Source: Martelella mediterranea DSM 17316
GTDB lineage: Bacteria > Pseudomonadota > Alphaproteobacteria > Rhizobiales > Rhizobiaceae
Length of the DNA: 64,000 bases
Direction: 5' to 3'
Assembly: GCF_002043005.1 (NCBI RefSeq)
Contig: NZ_CP020332.1
Span: 1 to 64,000, forward strand
Position 1 is the first letter of the stretch. Each line of letters starts with the position of its first letter. A program made the position numbers and the translations under genes. Positions 41,701 through 49,509 of this stretch are shown piece by piece. The notes below the pieces were generated by a model that made no database searches, was not told the DNA's origin, and saw only the letters and a program-made list of their open reading frames with translations.

Positions 41701-44700
41701 AGCGGTTGAGCAGGCTGACCGGCCCGCCCTGCGCCGCGCCCTTCGCTCGGACCGAAACCACCGGGTGGTGGCGCGAGAACATACCGGCATCCTCGAAACG
41801 GATGAGCGGCTGCGGATCGAGACCGGGTTCATCAAGAGCGAAACCCGCTGGGCCCCGAACCTGATCTCGGCCACTCCGACCCTGGAGATGGGGATCGATA
41901 TCGGGGACCTGTCCACCCTGCTTCTGAGCTCGGTCCCCCCGGAGGAGGCGAATTACGTCCAGCGGATGGGGCGGAGCGGGCGGCGCGACGGGAACGCGCT
42001 GAACATTGTGCTGGCGAATGCGCGTGCCCATGACCTCCAGTTCTGGGAAGACCCAACCCCGATGCTGGCAGGCCAGGTCCGGCCGCCGGGCGTGTTCCTC
42101 GCGGCCGAAGAGGTGCTGCTTCGTCAGGTGACCGCCTATACCCTCGACGCCTATGTCGCGGCCACGAAGGAGAGCGGGGATTACGGGAAGGTCCGGGACG
42201 TGCTGAAACGCCGGGCCTCCGGCGCGACCGAAGGGTTCCCGGTTGAGTGGCTTGAACTGGTTCGCGAAACCGGGCCGGAACTGGCAGACCGGTTCCTGTC
42301 TGGCCTGCCGCAAGAGGTGCAGGACCGGACGGATCTGGCCGACCGGATCCGATCTTACCTGACCGGAACGGACCCGAAATCGATCGGCTGGCGCGTCGGG
42401 GAGGCCTTCGACGGGGCTGCCACCGAACGGGCCCGGCTGGTGGAAAAGCGCGAGGAAGCGACCAAGGAACTTGGTCGGCTCAAGAAGCGCCGGGCCGAGC
42501 TGACCGATGAAGAATATGAGCGTCGTGAACAGGACCTGACCCGGGACCGGACCGAGATCAACCGTCTGATCCGAAGCGGGATCGACGATGTGCCGGTGAT
42601 CAAGTTTCTGACCGACAAGGGAATCTTGCCGAACTACGCCTTCCCCGAAGAAGGGGTGAAGCTGACGTCGATCCTGTCGCGGCGCAACGATGGCGCGACA
42701 GCACGGGACGAGGACGGGCTTCTGCACGTCGAATACTCCCGGCCCGCCAGCTCCGCCCTGTCGGAATTCGCGCCGGGCCAGTTCTTCTACGCCAACGGGC
42801 GCCAGGTGCAGATCGACCGGATCGAGATCGGCAAGGAAGATTTGGCCCGCTGGACCTTTTGCCCAGCCTGTTCGCATGTCGCGCACCGGATTGAGGGCGC
42901 CGAGACCCGCACCTGCCCGCAATGCGGGGACGAGATGTGGTCGGATAGCGGCTCCGCGCATGACGTGGTCCAGCTCAAGTCTGTCATCGCGATCGACAGC
43001 GAGGAAAAGGCGGCGATCCGGGACGGGGATCAGCGGGACCAGCGTCAGTTCGACCGGGTTCTCATGCCCTTCCATGGACCGGAAGACATCGTCGCCTCCT
43101 GGTTCACCAGCCGGGAGAACGGTGCCCCGTTCGGGTTTGAATTCCTGCCCAGTTGCACGTTCCGCGACTTCAACTTCGGGACGAAGTCCACCCTCCCCGG
43201 GCCGCGGATCGCGGGCGAGCGTCGGCCCGCACAGCCGTTCCGGATCTGTCGCCACTGCGGGTCGCTTCAGGGTCCCCCACGCGGCGAGGACGATCGCGGA
43301 ACGCACCCGCCGAACTGTCTTGTCATGCGGGATGAGGACCTGCTTCGCGAGCAGTGGGAAACCGGCGTGTTCCTGATGCGAAAGTTCGACACGGAGGCGA
43401 TCCGGATCGTGATCCCGGTGGTCGGGGACGCGGATGATGATGACCTGAAAAGCTTCGTCGCGGCGATCAACCTCGGGATGCGGCGTCACTTCGCGGGGAA
43501 GGTCGACCATATCCGGTCCACCATCTTCCAGGCGCAGCTGAACGGAATGACCACGGTTCGCAGCCTTTACCTCTACGATTCCGTGCCGGGCGGATCAGGC
43601 TATCTGCGTCAGATCGCGGAACATCCGAACACGATGCGCGAGGTTGTCAGCCGCGCGGCGGAGGCGCTCCGGGACTGCCCCTGCAACCAGGAGCCGGACC
43701 GGAACGGGTGCTTCCAATGTGTGAAGCCCTACCGGTCACAGTTCGGGCCCGGCGAGCCAGATCGGGACCGGGCGCGGCAGATGATGGAGGCGATCCTCGA
43801 GAAATGGGACAGCCTGACCCAGACCGAGACCGGGATCGACGCGTCAATTCGGGGCGCGCTGGTCGAGAGCGTGCTGGAGAAGCGGTTGCTGCGCGCCCTT
43901 TCCGGCTTCTATGGAGACGGGGCGCTGACGCCGCAGGTGCTGCCGGGTGGACGGCGTGGGTTCGTCCTGCGCGCGGGTCGGCCGGACGCGCCGCGCCTCT
44001 GGACGATCGAGCCGCAGGTGCAGATTGACGCGCGGTTCCGGGGCCTGCCCCGCAAGCGTGTCGACTTCCTGCTCACCCCGGTTGGCCGCAGCAGCGGCCT
44101 GCCGATCGTCATCGAAATGGACGGGATCGAGTATCACGCGGGTACGGTCGCCCAGGACCTGTTGGACCGGATGTTGATGATCCGGTCCGGGCAGGTGCGG
44201 GTCTGGACCCTGTCCTGGCGCGATCTTGACCCAGAGGACAAGGGCTACCTGAACCCGCTCTCTGAAACCGCCCTCGGGGCGCAGATGACCGGGCCCCTTG
44301 GGCGTGCGCTGGCGCATCCGCTGCTCGCCCCACATGCAGAGGCGGTCCGGACGCTTCAGACCATCAGCACGCTCGATGCACTGAGGCGCCTTCTGGACGG
44401 GGATGCGGACGGGGATGCGGTGATCCGGTCCGTCCTGATCCGGGGCCTCGTGAAGGGCGGTCGCCCCATCGACCAGCTTCCCCGGCAGGCGGCCCTTTCA
44501 GAGGCGGGGCGCCTGTTTCTCTCCGGTACACAGGCTGTGGAACAGGTCGGGGTCGGGGCGCTCGATCTCTATCTGGCCTGTGAGAAGATCTCGCCCACCG
44601 AATGGGCCCAATCGGATCGCGACCTTCGTTTTCTCCTGCGTTCGGTCCTGCCCGATCCGGGCGAGGTTCCGGCCGCGAAAACCCTCTACACGGAGGCCTG

Positions 44701-45121
44701 GCGCGGGCTCTGGCGGATCGTGAACCTGTTCCAGGGCGTGCGTGGTCTTCATGTCGAGTTCGACGGGCTGGACTCGTTGGCCCCACCCGACATGGTGGAA
44801 CCCGTCGACCAGGGGGACCAGGGCCCCGGCTTGGCCGCTTGGGAAGAGGCGCGGGCGCTGTGCGACGACGCGTTCCACCCGTTGATTGACGCGTTGATCG
44901 CGGCCGAGGCGCCCGGGCCGGACCACTTCGGGGACGATCTGGTTGCGGGCGGACGCGTGGTGGGCGCTATGGAATTCGGATGGTCGGATACCCGCGTCGC
45001 GGTTGCCGAAACATCCCTTGTGGGGGTCGGCTGGGCGCTGATCCCGTTTGATCCGGAAACCGATCAGATCGGGGAGACGGTCTCGCGAATTATCACGGCC
45101 CTTCAGGAGGCACGGACATGA
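38720..45121 (+). CDS. Giant DEAD/DEAH helicase with DUF1998 and a putative Vsr/DUF559-like nuclease domain
   Basis: A 2133-residue protein. LVATGTGSGKTESYLWPIL is Walker A (about residue 100) and FLVVDEMHTFDGAQGADLAL Walker B (about 230). Helicase C follows with LISATPTLEMGIDIGDLSTL and NYVQRMGRSGRRDGNALNI. A DUF1998 domain ends in the Cys cluster C1653, C1655, C1664, C1667 (CPCNQEPDRNGCFQC). After that, about residues 1690-1835, RKRVDFLLTP and PIVIEMDGIEYHAG with a later RVWTLSWRDL resemble a Vsr/DUF559 PD-(D/E)XK nuclease (D1782, E1799). It looks like DISARM DrmA and DrmB joined with a nuclease; DruE of Druantia is another large DUF1998 helicase to compare. It starts one base after the methyltransferase stop. 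Confidence 0.85.
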   Translation: MNPILLARHVQDSLRELVHTTLNSTSPAFEGMVDRFIAEPGNFLKGPWISVDMPFRQIDGAKEGTWAQPFPEVPLKFAPYQHQTDAFARLSGTAMRSTLVATGTGSGKTESYLWPILDHCRRNKGKPGIKAILIYPMNALATDQARRIADALTRIPSLNGVRAGIYADAEPQNPAHEVTEDSVITHRETMRKNPPDILLTNYKMLDYLLLRGRDKPLWAQNDPETLRFLVVDEMHTFDGAQGADLALLLRRLKYRLNTPEGHLICVGSSATLGSGEEAATDLRQYAETIFGEPFDAGAVVRETRKSPNEVFGDAEYLDRPDPADIHGALRAATEMDQPGAARRLAVCLFPDRTDPDLAFLDTGDPADPAWRIALGDRLVQHHLCQRTLKIIAEHKGPASLEAIAAGLGQVRVLRDWPEADLTALAELVVGLVAWARSGSAESPRPLFNVRLQLWIREMARMVTTLPRLEAGGVRSQIDLFHEMDLERDQLCRALPVVNCNRCGATAHLGRQDARSKSLHADLEQLYQEFFDENGADRIRLIYHESIDRMVPASGAGGQIVKGVLNAETVEFTPADHKDLGPGPASQVWLYNPTDANGRIDRTCPACGQARGLLLFGMRAARLTTGITGTLYTSEQNEESPEAKPRFLMFSDSVQDAAHRAAVAETRNALSVYQKALYGALRSAETGAMSLKEVIEDVPRAQLNDLGPDGFTALFIPKELTWRRRYRELVESGATITDPVFLDHIRIRLGWEYFVDLSYRAHFNHTLELNGMAAADVPTDLLRLSAERLARELRNDLPGAPEFDPALLTRLLAGVTQRMRRQGSVAHPYLESAIANGKGNYGLNWYAAAIQVGVGKTGSLPSPDSRRGLAPIPVTLGAAPTGFEKITRTGPASWYRDWLFRLIGPSDLRYGADPDAIYPLLLRRLEADDIVRRVNGPEGQNRHAWLLVPERVTVSTATIGLCCDLCGRRETGLSENAGVLIGSPCTRIGCDGHLAAVEQADRPALRRALRSDRNHRVVAREHTGILETDERLRIETGFIKSETRWAPNLISATPTLEMGIDIGDLSTLLLSSVPPEEANYVQRMGRSGRRDGNALNIVLANARAHDLQFWEDPTPMLAGQVRPPGVFLAAEEVLLRQVTAYTLDAYVAATKESGDYGKVRDVLKRRASGATEGFPVEWLELVRETGPELADRFLSGLPQEVQDRTDLADRIRSYLTGTDPKSIGWRVGEAFDGAATERARLVEKREEATKELGRLKKRRAELTDEEYERREQDLTRDRTEINRLIRSGIDDVPVIKFLTDKGILPNYAFPEEGVKLTSILSRRNDGATARDEDGLLHVEYSRPASSALSEFAPGQFFYANGRQVQIDRIEIGKEDLARWTFCPACSHVAHRIEGAETRTCPQCGDEMWSDSGSAHDVVQLKSVIAIDSEEKAAIRDGDQRDQRQFDRVLMPFHGPEDIVASWFTSRENGAPFGFEFLPSCTFRDFNFGTKSTLPGPRIAGERRPAQPFRICRHCGSLQGPPRGEDDRGTHPPNCLVMRDEDLLREQWETGVFLMRKFDTEAIRIVIPVVGDADDDDLKSFVAAINLGMRRHFAGKVDHIRSTIFQAQLNGMTTVRSLYLYDSVPGGSGYLRQIAEHPNTMREVVSRAAEALRDCPCNQEPDRNGCFQCVKPYRSQFGPGEPDRDRARQMMEAILEKWDSLTQTETGIDASIRGALVESVLEKRLLRALSGFYGDGALTPQVLPGGRRGFVLRAGRPDAPRLWTIEPQVQIDARFRGLPRKRVDFLLTPVGRSSGLPIVIEMDGIEYHAGTVAQDLLDRMLMIRSGQVRVWTLSWRDLDPEDKGYLNPLSETALGAQMTGPLGRALAHPLLAPHAEAVRTLQTISTLDALRRLLDGDADGDAVIRSVLIRGLVKGGRPIDQLPRQAALSEAGRLFLSGTQAVEQVGVGALDLYLACEKISPTEWAQSDRDLRFLLRSVLPDPGEVPAAKTLYTEAWRGLWRIVNLFQGVRGLHVEFDGLDSLAPPDMVEPVDQGDQGPGLAAWEEARALCDDAFHPLIDALIAAEAPGPDHFGDDLVAGGRVVGAMEFGWSDTRVAVAETSLVGVGWALIPFDPETDQIGETVSRIITALQEART

Positions 45122-47289
45122 CAGACACAATGACCAAGCGGGTCTCCTACGACATCGGCTGCATGAAGAGCCTGCGGAAACTGCCGGACCGGGTTGCGCT
45201 CCGGTTCATGGACCTGATGACCAAGTATATGTCGGACCCGTCCGCGAATGGGCTGAACCTGGAAACGGTGGAAGGATCGAGGGACAGCTCGATCAAGTCC
45301 ATGCGGGTCGACCAGGGGTATCGGGCCATCGCCTTCGAGGTCGGCCGCGACATCATGTTCGTGCATGTCAACGAGCACGACAAGGCCTACCGCTGGGCGG
45401 CAGGGCGCCGGGTCAAGCTCGACCCGGAAACGAACCGGATCCGGGTGATTGAGGAGGTGGACGCGGTTGTCGAACCGGTGGCGACGCCGGATACCTACGC
45501 TCCTCGCCTCTTCGACGAGGTGACGGATGCAAGGCTGCGCGCCCTCGGCGTGCCGGAGGAGGAGCTGACGGCCGTTCGTCAGATCCCCACGATCGAGGCG
45601 CTGGAAGGCGCGGAGGACCGGTTCGATCCGCTCACCTATCAGATCCTTTACGCGGTCGCGGCCGGTTATGCGGATGAGGAAATCCAGTCCCTGACCGGGG
45701 TCGGCGCGGAACCGGACGCGGAACCGCAGCAGCCCGCCGCGGAGCTGACCTTCGGAAAGCTGATCGAGACCGAGCAGAGCCGCCAGACCATCTTCATTCC
45801 CGAAAGCGAGGAGGAGCTGCGCCGCGTTTTCGAGGAGGGGCTTGAGGGCTGGCGCGTGTTCCTGCACCCCGAACAGCGCAAGATCGCCTACCGGGACTAC
45901 AACGGGCCGGTTCTGGTCCGGGGCGGGGCTGGTACCGGCAAGACTGTCGTCGCGATGCACCGGGCCAAGCACCTTGCAGACCAGATCAAAAACGATCCGA
46001 CCCGATCCGGCCAGCGGGTCCTTCTGACCACCTTCACGACCAGCCTCGCGCATGACATCGAGGCGAACCTCCGGACCCTGTGCCCTGACCATCTGGACGC
46101 CCGCCCGCCCCGGATCGAGGTGATCAACCTCGACCGCTGGGTCTCTCAGTTCCTCAAGCGCAAGAGCTTCGCCCGCGAGGTCGCCTTCTTCGGCGAGGCG
46201 CGGGACCGGCTGGACCAGGTGTGGAAGGAGGTCTTCGATGATCACGAGCTGCCCGAGGGGCTGTCTGAGCCGTTCGTTCGCGCGGAATGGGCGCAGATCG
46301 TCCAGGCGAAGGGGCTGACCGATCAGAAGGGATACCTGAAGGCGTCCCGGGCCGGCCGGGGCACCCCTCTCGACCGCAAGAAGCGGGCGGTGCTGTGGGA
46401 CATCTTCGCCGATTACCGGGCCCGGCTGATCAGCGAAGGGCTCGCGGAGCCTGACGACGCTTACCGCGAGGCGACCGAGATCCTGACCTCCGAAGCGCCG
46501 AACCTGCCCTACAGCGCGGTCATCGTCGATGAGGCGCAGGACATGGGCGAACAGGCGTTCCGGCTGATCCGCGCGATCATGCCCGAGACCCCGGCGGGGG
46601 ACCGGAACTCCCTCTTCATCGTGGGCGACGCGCATCAGCGGATCTATGGGCGGCGGGCCGCCATGTCCGCCTGCGGGATCAACGTGCGCGGCCGCTCGAA
46701 GCGCCTCCGCCTGAACTACCGGACCACGCAGGAGATCCGGGCCTGGGCGGTCTCGGTTCTCGAGGGGGTCAGCGTTGACGATCTTGATGAAGGGACGGAT
46801 ACCCTACGCGGTTATGTCAGCCTCATGCGCGGGGCCGCCCCCGAGCTGGTCGGGTGCCGGACAGAGGCGGAGGAGCTGGACGGGCTGGTGGCCTGGGTCC
46901 GGGCCCTGCCGCCCGACCAGATCCGCCTCTCCGACATCGGGGTCCTGTGCGCGCGTCGCGCCGACGCGGACCGGGTTCAGGCGGCGCTCCGCGCGGCCGG
47001 TATCGAGACGGTGATGCTCCAGTCCGGTGCGGACGACCGGTCCGTTCCGGGGATTCGGATCACCACGATGCACCGGGCGAAGGGGCTCGAGTTCTTCGCC
47101 GTGGCGATCCCCTTCCTGTCCGAGGCGGCCTTCCCGCCACCGGGTGCGCTCCGGGCCGCCGTGGATCCGGCAGATAAGGAGGACATTATCATGCAGTACC
47201 GGTCCCTCCTGCATGTCGCTGCGACCCGGGCGAAAAAAGCTCTCCGCATTTCATGGTCGGGGACGCCAACTGGCATTTTCACGGTCTGA
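45118..47289 (+). CDS. UvrD/Rep-like helicase with N-terminal RelE/ParE-like domain
   Basis: A 723-residue protein. Residues ~8-100 resemble a RelE/ParE fold: MKSLRKLPDRVALRFMDLM, GLNLETVEGSRDSSIKSMR, QGYRAIAFEVG and HVNEHDKAYRWAAGRRV. After a linker comes a superfamily 1 helicase with VLVRGGAGTGKTVVAMHRAK (about 265-280), VIVDEAQDMGEQAF (about 468), FIVGDAHQRIYG, LRLNYRTTQEIRAW and ITTMHRAKGLEFFAVA, ending LLHVAATRAKKAL. It overlaps the giant helicase gene by 4 bases, so it belongs to the operon. In classic DISARM this position is held by DrmC, a phospholipase-D protein; none is seen here. An ATG at 45130 is an alternative start. Confidence 0.87.
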   Translation: MTDTMTKRVSYDIGCMKSLRKLPDRVALRFMDLMTKYMSDPSANGLNLETVEGSRDSSIKSMRVDQGYRAIAFEVGRDIMFVHVNEHDKAYRWAAGRRVKLDPETNRIRVIEEVDAVVEPVATPDTYAPRLFDEVTDARLRALGVPEEELTAVRQIPTIEALEGAEDRFDPLTYQILYAVAAGYADEEIQSLTGVGAEPDAEPQQPAAELTFGKLIETEQSRQTIFIPESEEELRRVFEEGLEGWRVFLHPEQRKIAYRDYNGPVLVRGGAGTGKTVVAMHRAKHLADQIKNDPTRSGQRVLLTTFTTSLAHDIEANLRTLCPDHLDARPPRIEVINLDRWVSQFLKRKSFAREVAFFGEARDRLDQVWKEVFDDHELPEGLSEPFVRAEWAQIVQAKGLTDQKGYLKASRAGRGTPLDRKKRAVLWDIFADYRARLISEGLAEPDDAYREATEILTSEAPNLPYSAVIVDEAQDMGEQAFRLIRAIMPETPAGDRNSLFIVGDAHQRIYGRRAAMSACGINVRGRSKRLRLNYRTTQEIRAWAVSVLEGVSVDDLDEGTDTLRGYVSLMRGAAPELVGCRTEAEELDGLVAWVRALPPDQIRLSDIGVLCARRADADRVQAALRAAGIETVMLQSGADDRSVPGIRITTMHRAKGLEFFAVAIPFLSEAAFPPPGALRAAVDPADKEDIIMQYRSLLHVAATRAKKALRISWSGTPTGIFTV

Positions 47290-47308
47290 TGATTGTAGCG
47301 GTTTTATC

Positions 47309-48409
47309 TCAAACCATGAGCCAATACCGCGTATGGCGCCGCTCCCCGGTACGGCTAAGCGCGCCCATCTCCACCAGGTCCTGCAGGTCCCGCGTTGTGG
47401 TGGCGCGTGACGTGCCGGTTATGGCGATGTAGTTCTCGGCGCTGAGGCCGCCTTTGAACCCGTCGGGCCCCTCGCGGAACATGCGCTCAATCACCTTGGC
47501 TTGTCGCTCGTTCAGTCGATCACGGAACTGGTCGTAGAACTTCGCCTTGGCGATGAAGAACGCGACCCGTGTCAGCGTTACCTGCTGCGCCTTCAGAACG
47601 ATCTCGGCGAACCAGATCAGCCAGCCGGTTACGTCCAGCGTCTTCTGGTGGGTTTCGAGCTGGTCGTAGTAGGCTTTCCGGTCCCGTTCGATCGTATAGG
47701 CCAGCGCGATTAGGCTCGGCTGGCCGATGTTCTGCGCAAGGGACTTTTCCGCCAAGGCGCGGCCGAGGCGACCATTGCCGTCCTCGAAGGGATGGATGCT
47801 TTCGAACCAGAGGTGCCCAAGCGCCGCGCGGGCTAGTGCTGGCAGGGGCGTTGTGCCGTCTGGCGCCGTTCGGTTGAACCAGTCGACGAACACGTCCATC
47901 TCGCCCTGGACCTGCGCGGAGGGCGGCGCCTCGAAATGCACCGTCGGCCGGTCGATGCGACCGGAGACGATCTGCATCGCGTCGGCATGTCGCCGGTAGG
48001 CCCCGATGGTTTCGAGCCCGCGGTCATGTGCCAGGAGCATCCCGTGCCATCGGCTGAGGGTCTCGTGGGTCAGAGGCGCGCCGTAGGTCGAGTAGACGTC
48101 GACCATCATCTCTGCGACGCCCTGTTCCTTGGGCTTCGATGGCGCACCGTCAGTGATCAGACCGAATTGCCGCCGGAGGGAGGATTGCACACTGCCCCTG
48201 TCTAGCACCTCGCCTTCGATGGCGCTTGTCCGCATCGCCTCTTCACTCAGAAGTTCGATGCGCAGGCGGTCGCGTTCATTGCCGGTCACATGGCGGACGG
48301 CGCCGAGAATCTCGCCGGATGACAGTAGGAACCGCCGCTCGAGAGGTTCGATGGCAGCGCTGTCATAGACGAAATTCGGCCAGTCGGGTTGATTCCAGTT
48401 CCAGCGCAT
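47309..48409 (-). CDS. Fic-family protein with DUF4172-like N-terminus and winged-helix C-terminus
   Basis: A 366-residue Fic enzyme expected to transfer AMP (or another nucleotide part) to proteins. The catalytic motif HPFEDGNGRLGR is intact (H206 to R217). The inhibitory helix motif (S/T)xxxE(G/N) is present near the N-terminus as TSAIEG (T61 to G66), so the enzyme is autoinhibited (class II). The start RWNWNQPDWPNFVYD matches DUF4172. The C-terminal ~80 residues look like a winged helix (IAITGTSRATTTRDLQDLVE), probably for autoregulation. It converges on the helicase operon with a 19-base gap. No separate antitoxin gene is next to it, which agrees with the internal inhibitory helix. Confidence 0.9.
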   Translation of the reverse strand: MRWNWNQPDWPNFVYDSAAIEPLERRFLLSSGEILGAVRHVTGNERDRLRIELLSEEAMRTSAIEGEVLDRGSVQSSLRRQFGLITDGAPSKPKEQGVAEMMVDVYSTYGAPLTHETLSRWHGMLLAHDRGLETIGAYRRHADAMQIVSGRIDRPTVHFEAPPSAQVQGEMDVFVDWFNRTAPDGTTPLPALARAALGHLWFESIHPFEDGNGRLGRALAEKSLAQNIGQPSLIALAYTIERDRKAYYDQLETHQKTLDVTGWLIWFAEIVLKAQQVTLTRVAFFIAKAKFYDQFRDRLNERQAKVIERMFREGPDGFKGGLSAENYIAITGTSRATTTRDLQDLVEMGALSRTGERRHTRYWLMV

Positions 48410-48452
48410 GAGCTATAGGATCCATTTCTATAACTCACAATAATGGCGACTC

Positions 48453-48483
48453 ATGATGCATGAAAGCGAATTCTATGCATCAT
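48453..48483. promoter_or_regulatory. Inverted repeat upstream of the Fic gene
   Basis: ATGATGCAT and ATGCATCAT are perfect 9-bp arms with a 13-base spacer, in an AT-rich stretch 44 bases upstream of the Fic start. It is a candidate binding site for the Fic protein's own winged helix or another repressor. Confidence 0.5.
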
Positions 48484-48523
48484 CCCGAGCGCTGGCGTTT
48501 AACCAGCTGGGCGTCTCCCCGCT

Positions 48524-48694
48524 TCAGGCGGCCTGTACCATGGGCTCGTAGCGGACCTCGGCCATGGCCTCGTTGATCCATGCCGGTTGGAGGTCGCCGT
48601 TGTTCCACTGGTAAAGATAGCCCACAAGGGCGTCGGTCTTCTTGCAGAGGATGCGCATGATGGGTTCGCCTGTCAGGCGGGCTGTGTTGGACAT
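48524..48694 (-). CDS. Small 56-residue protein, short minus-strand gene
   Basis: Read on the minus strand from the ATG at 48694: MSNTARLTGEPIMRILCKKT, then DALVGYLYQWNNGDLQPAWI and NEAMAEVRYEPMVQAA. The compositional pattern (KKT..L.GYLYQWNNGDL) looks like a real small protein family of Rhodobacterales plasmids. AGAGGAGCAG lies 7-16 bases upstream as a ribosome-binding site. The frame is complete, ends in TGA and is too short for most gene callers. The function is unknown. Confidence 0.6.
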   Translation of the reverse strand: MSNTARLTGEPIMRILCKKTDALVGYLYQWNNGDLQPAWINEAMAEVRYEPMVQAA

Positions 48695-48851
48695 AATCTG
48701 CTCCTCTACCTGGACCTCTGCACCGGGAAAAAGGAGGCCACTCTATCCTTGGCAGGGTTGTTAATGACTGGTTTCTGCAACTGCAAGATGAACAGGTGCT
48801 TTCGGGAAAATTGTGATCGGATGCTTGGCGGAAACGCGCCTAAACAATGGG

Positions 48852-49499
48852 TTAGACTTCGTCATCTCCGTGCGGCACCGCAGCATAGGCGGCGATCTCG
48901 CTCAGGATAGCGTCGATCTCGGCCCAGACTCGGGGCTCCAACTGCCCGCGGATCAGGGTCCATTTGCTCATCACGTTGAGCGGGTCGTGGGCGCGCAGGA
49001 GGGTGGTCACAGTGGCGTCATCGACTGCCAGCGAGGTTCGTGCACGCCATTCGGTGATCCGCGTGCGCTGCTCCTCGGCGGGAGGGATGAAGTCGGGCCC
49101 GAGCTCCCAGTTCTTCACTGCACGACGCAGGGCGGCGCGGATGACATGTGCCGGATCGACGCCGCAGTCGATCAGGGCTTCCTCCTGCCGTTCCAGCGCG
49201 TTCACCCGGATGTCGATCTTGCGCGTCGCCGGACCGCGTCGCGGGCGGGTGGGAGATACCATGGCCAAGGATGCTGCAGGCCAAGCTGTCTCCTGTCTGG
49301 GCTGAGGAGCGGGCGCAGGCTGCGTACTTGGCGGCGAAACAGCGTGACCGTCCAAGACCACAGGCTCGACGTTTTCAGCTTCTGGCATTGTCTCAGCTCG
49401 CAGAACCTCTTCCCTTCCCGGGTCTTCTCCCACCTCTGGCCGAAGGGATGCAGCATAAGCCGGGTCGGGCCGCGTGATTGTCGGGATTCTCTTCCTCAC
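48852..49499 (-). CDS. VirC2-like accessory protein of the transfer region
   Basis: A 215-residue protein starting at a GTG 10 bases after the ParA-like stop. The N-terminal ~80 residues are Pro/Ala-rich and disordered-looking. The C-terminal part, beginning RKIDIRVNALERQEEALIDC and VIRAALRRAVKNWELGPDFI, recalls the ribbon-helix-helix DNA-binding domain of VirC2. Its place right behind a VirC1-like ATPase supports that reading. Such proteins help the relaxase at oriT. The start is uncertain because upstream in-frame sequence overlaps the ParA-like gene. Confidence 0.6.
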   Translation of the reverse strand: MRKRIPTITRPDPAYAASLRPEVGEDPGREEVLRAETMPEAENVEPVVLDGHAVSPPSTQPAPAPQPRQETAWPAASLAMVSPTRPRRGPATRKIDIRVNALERQEEALIDCGVDPAHVIRAALRRAVKNWELGPDFIPPAEEQRTRITEWRARTSLAVDDATVTTLLRAHDPLNVMSKWTLIRGQLEPRVWAEIDAILSEIAAYAAVPHGDDEV

Positions 49500-49509
49500 A
49501 ACCCTGACC

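Noticed and set aside
41696..43510. 604-residue minus-strand open frame
   Set aside because: Antisense to the giant helicase; produced by high GC content.
45103..46635. 510-residue minus-strand open frame
   Set aside because: Antisense to the RelE-UvrD gene, which has all helicase motifs.
30813..47289. BREX system
   Set aside because: The methyltransferase is PglX-like and the regulator BrxR-like, but BrxA, BrxB, BrxC and PglZ are absent.
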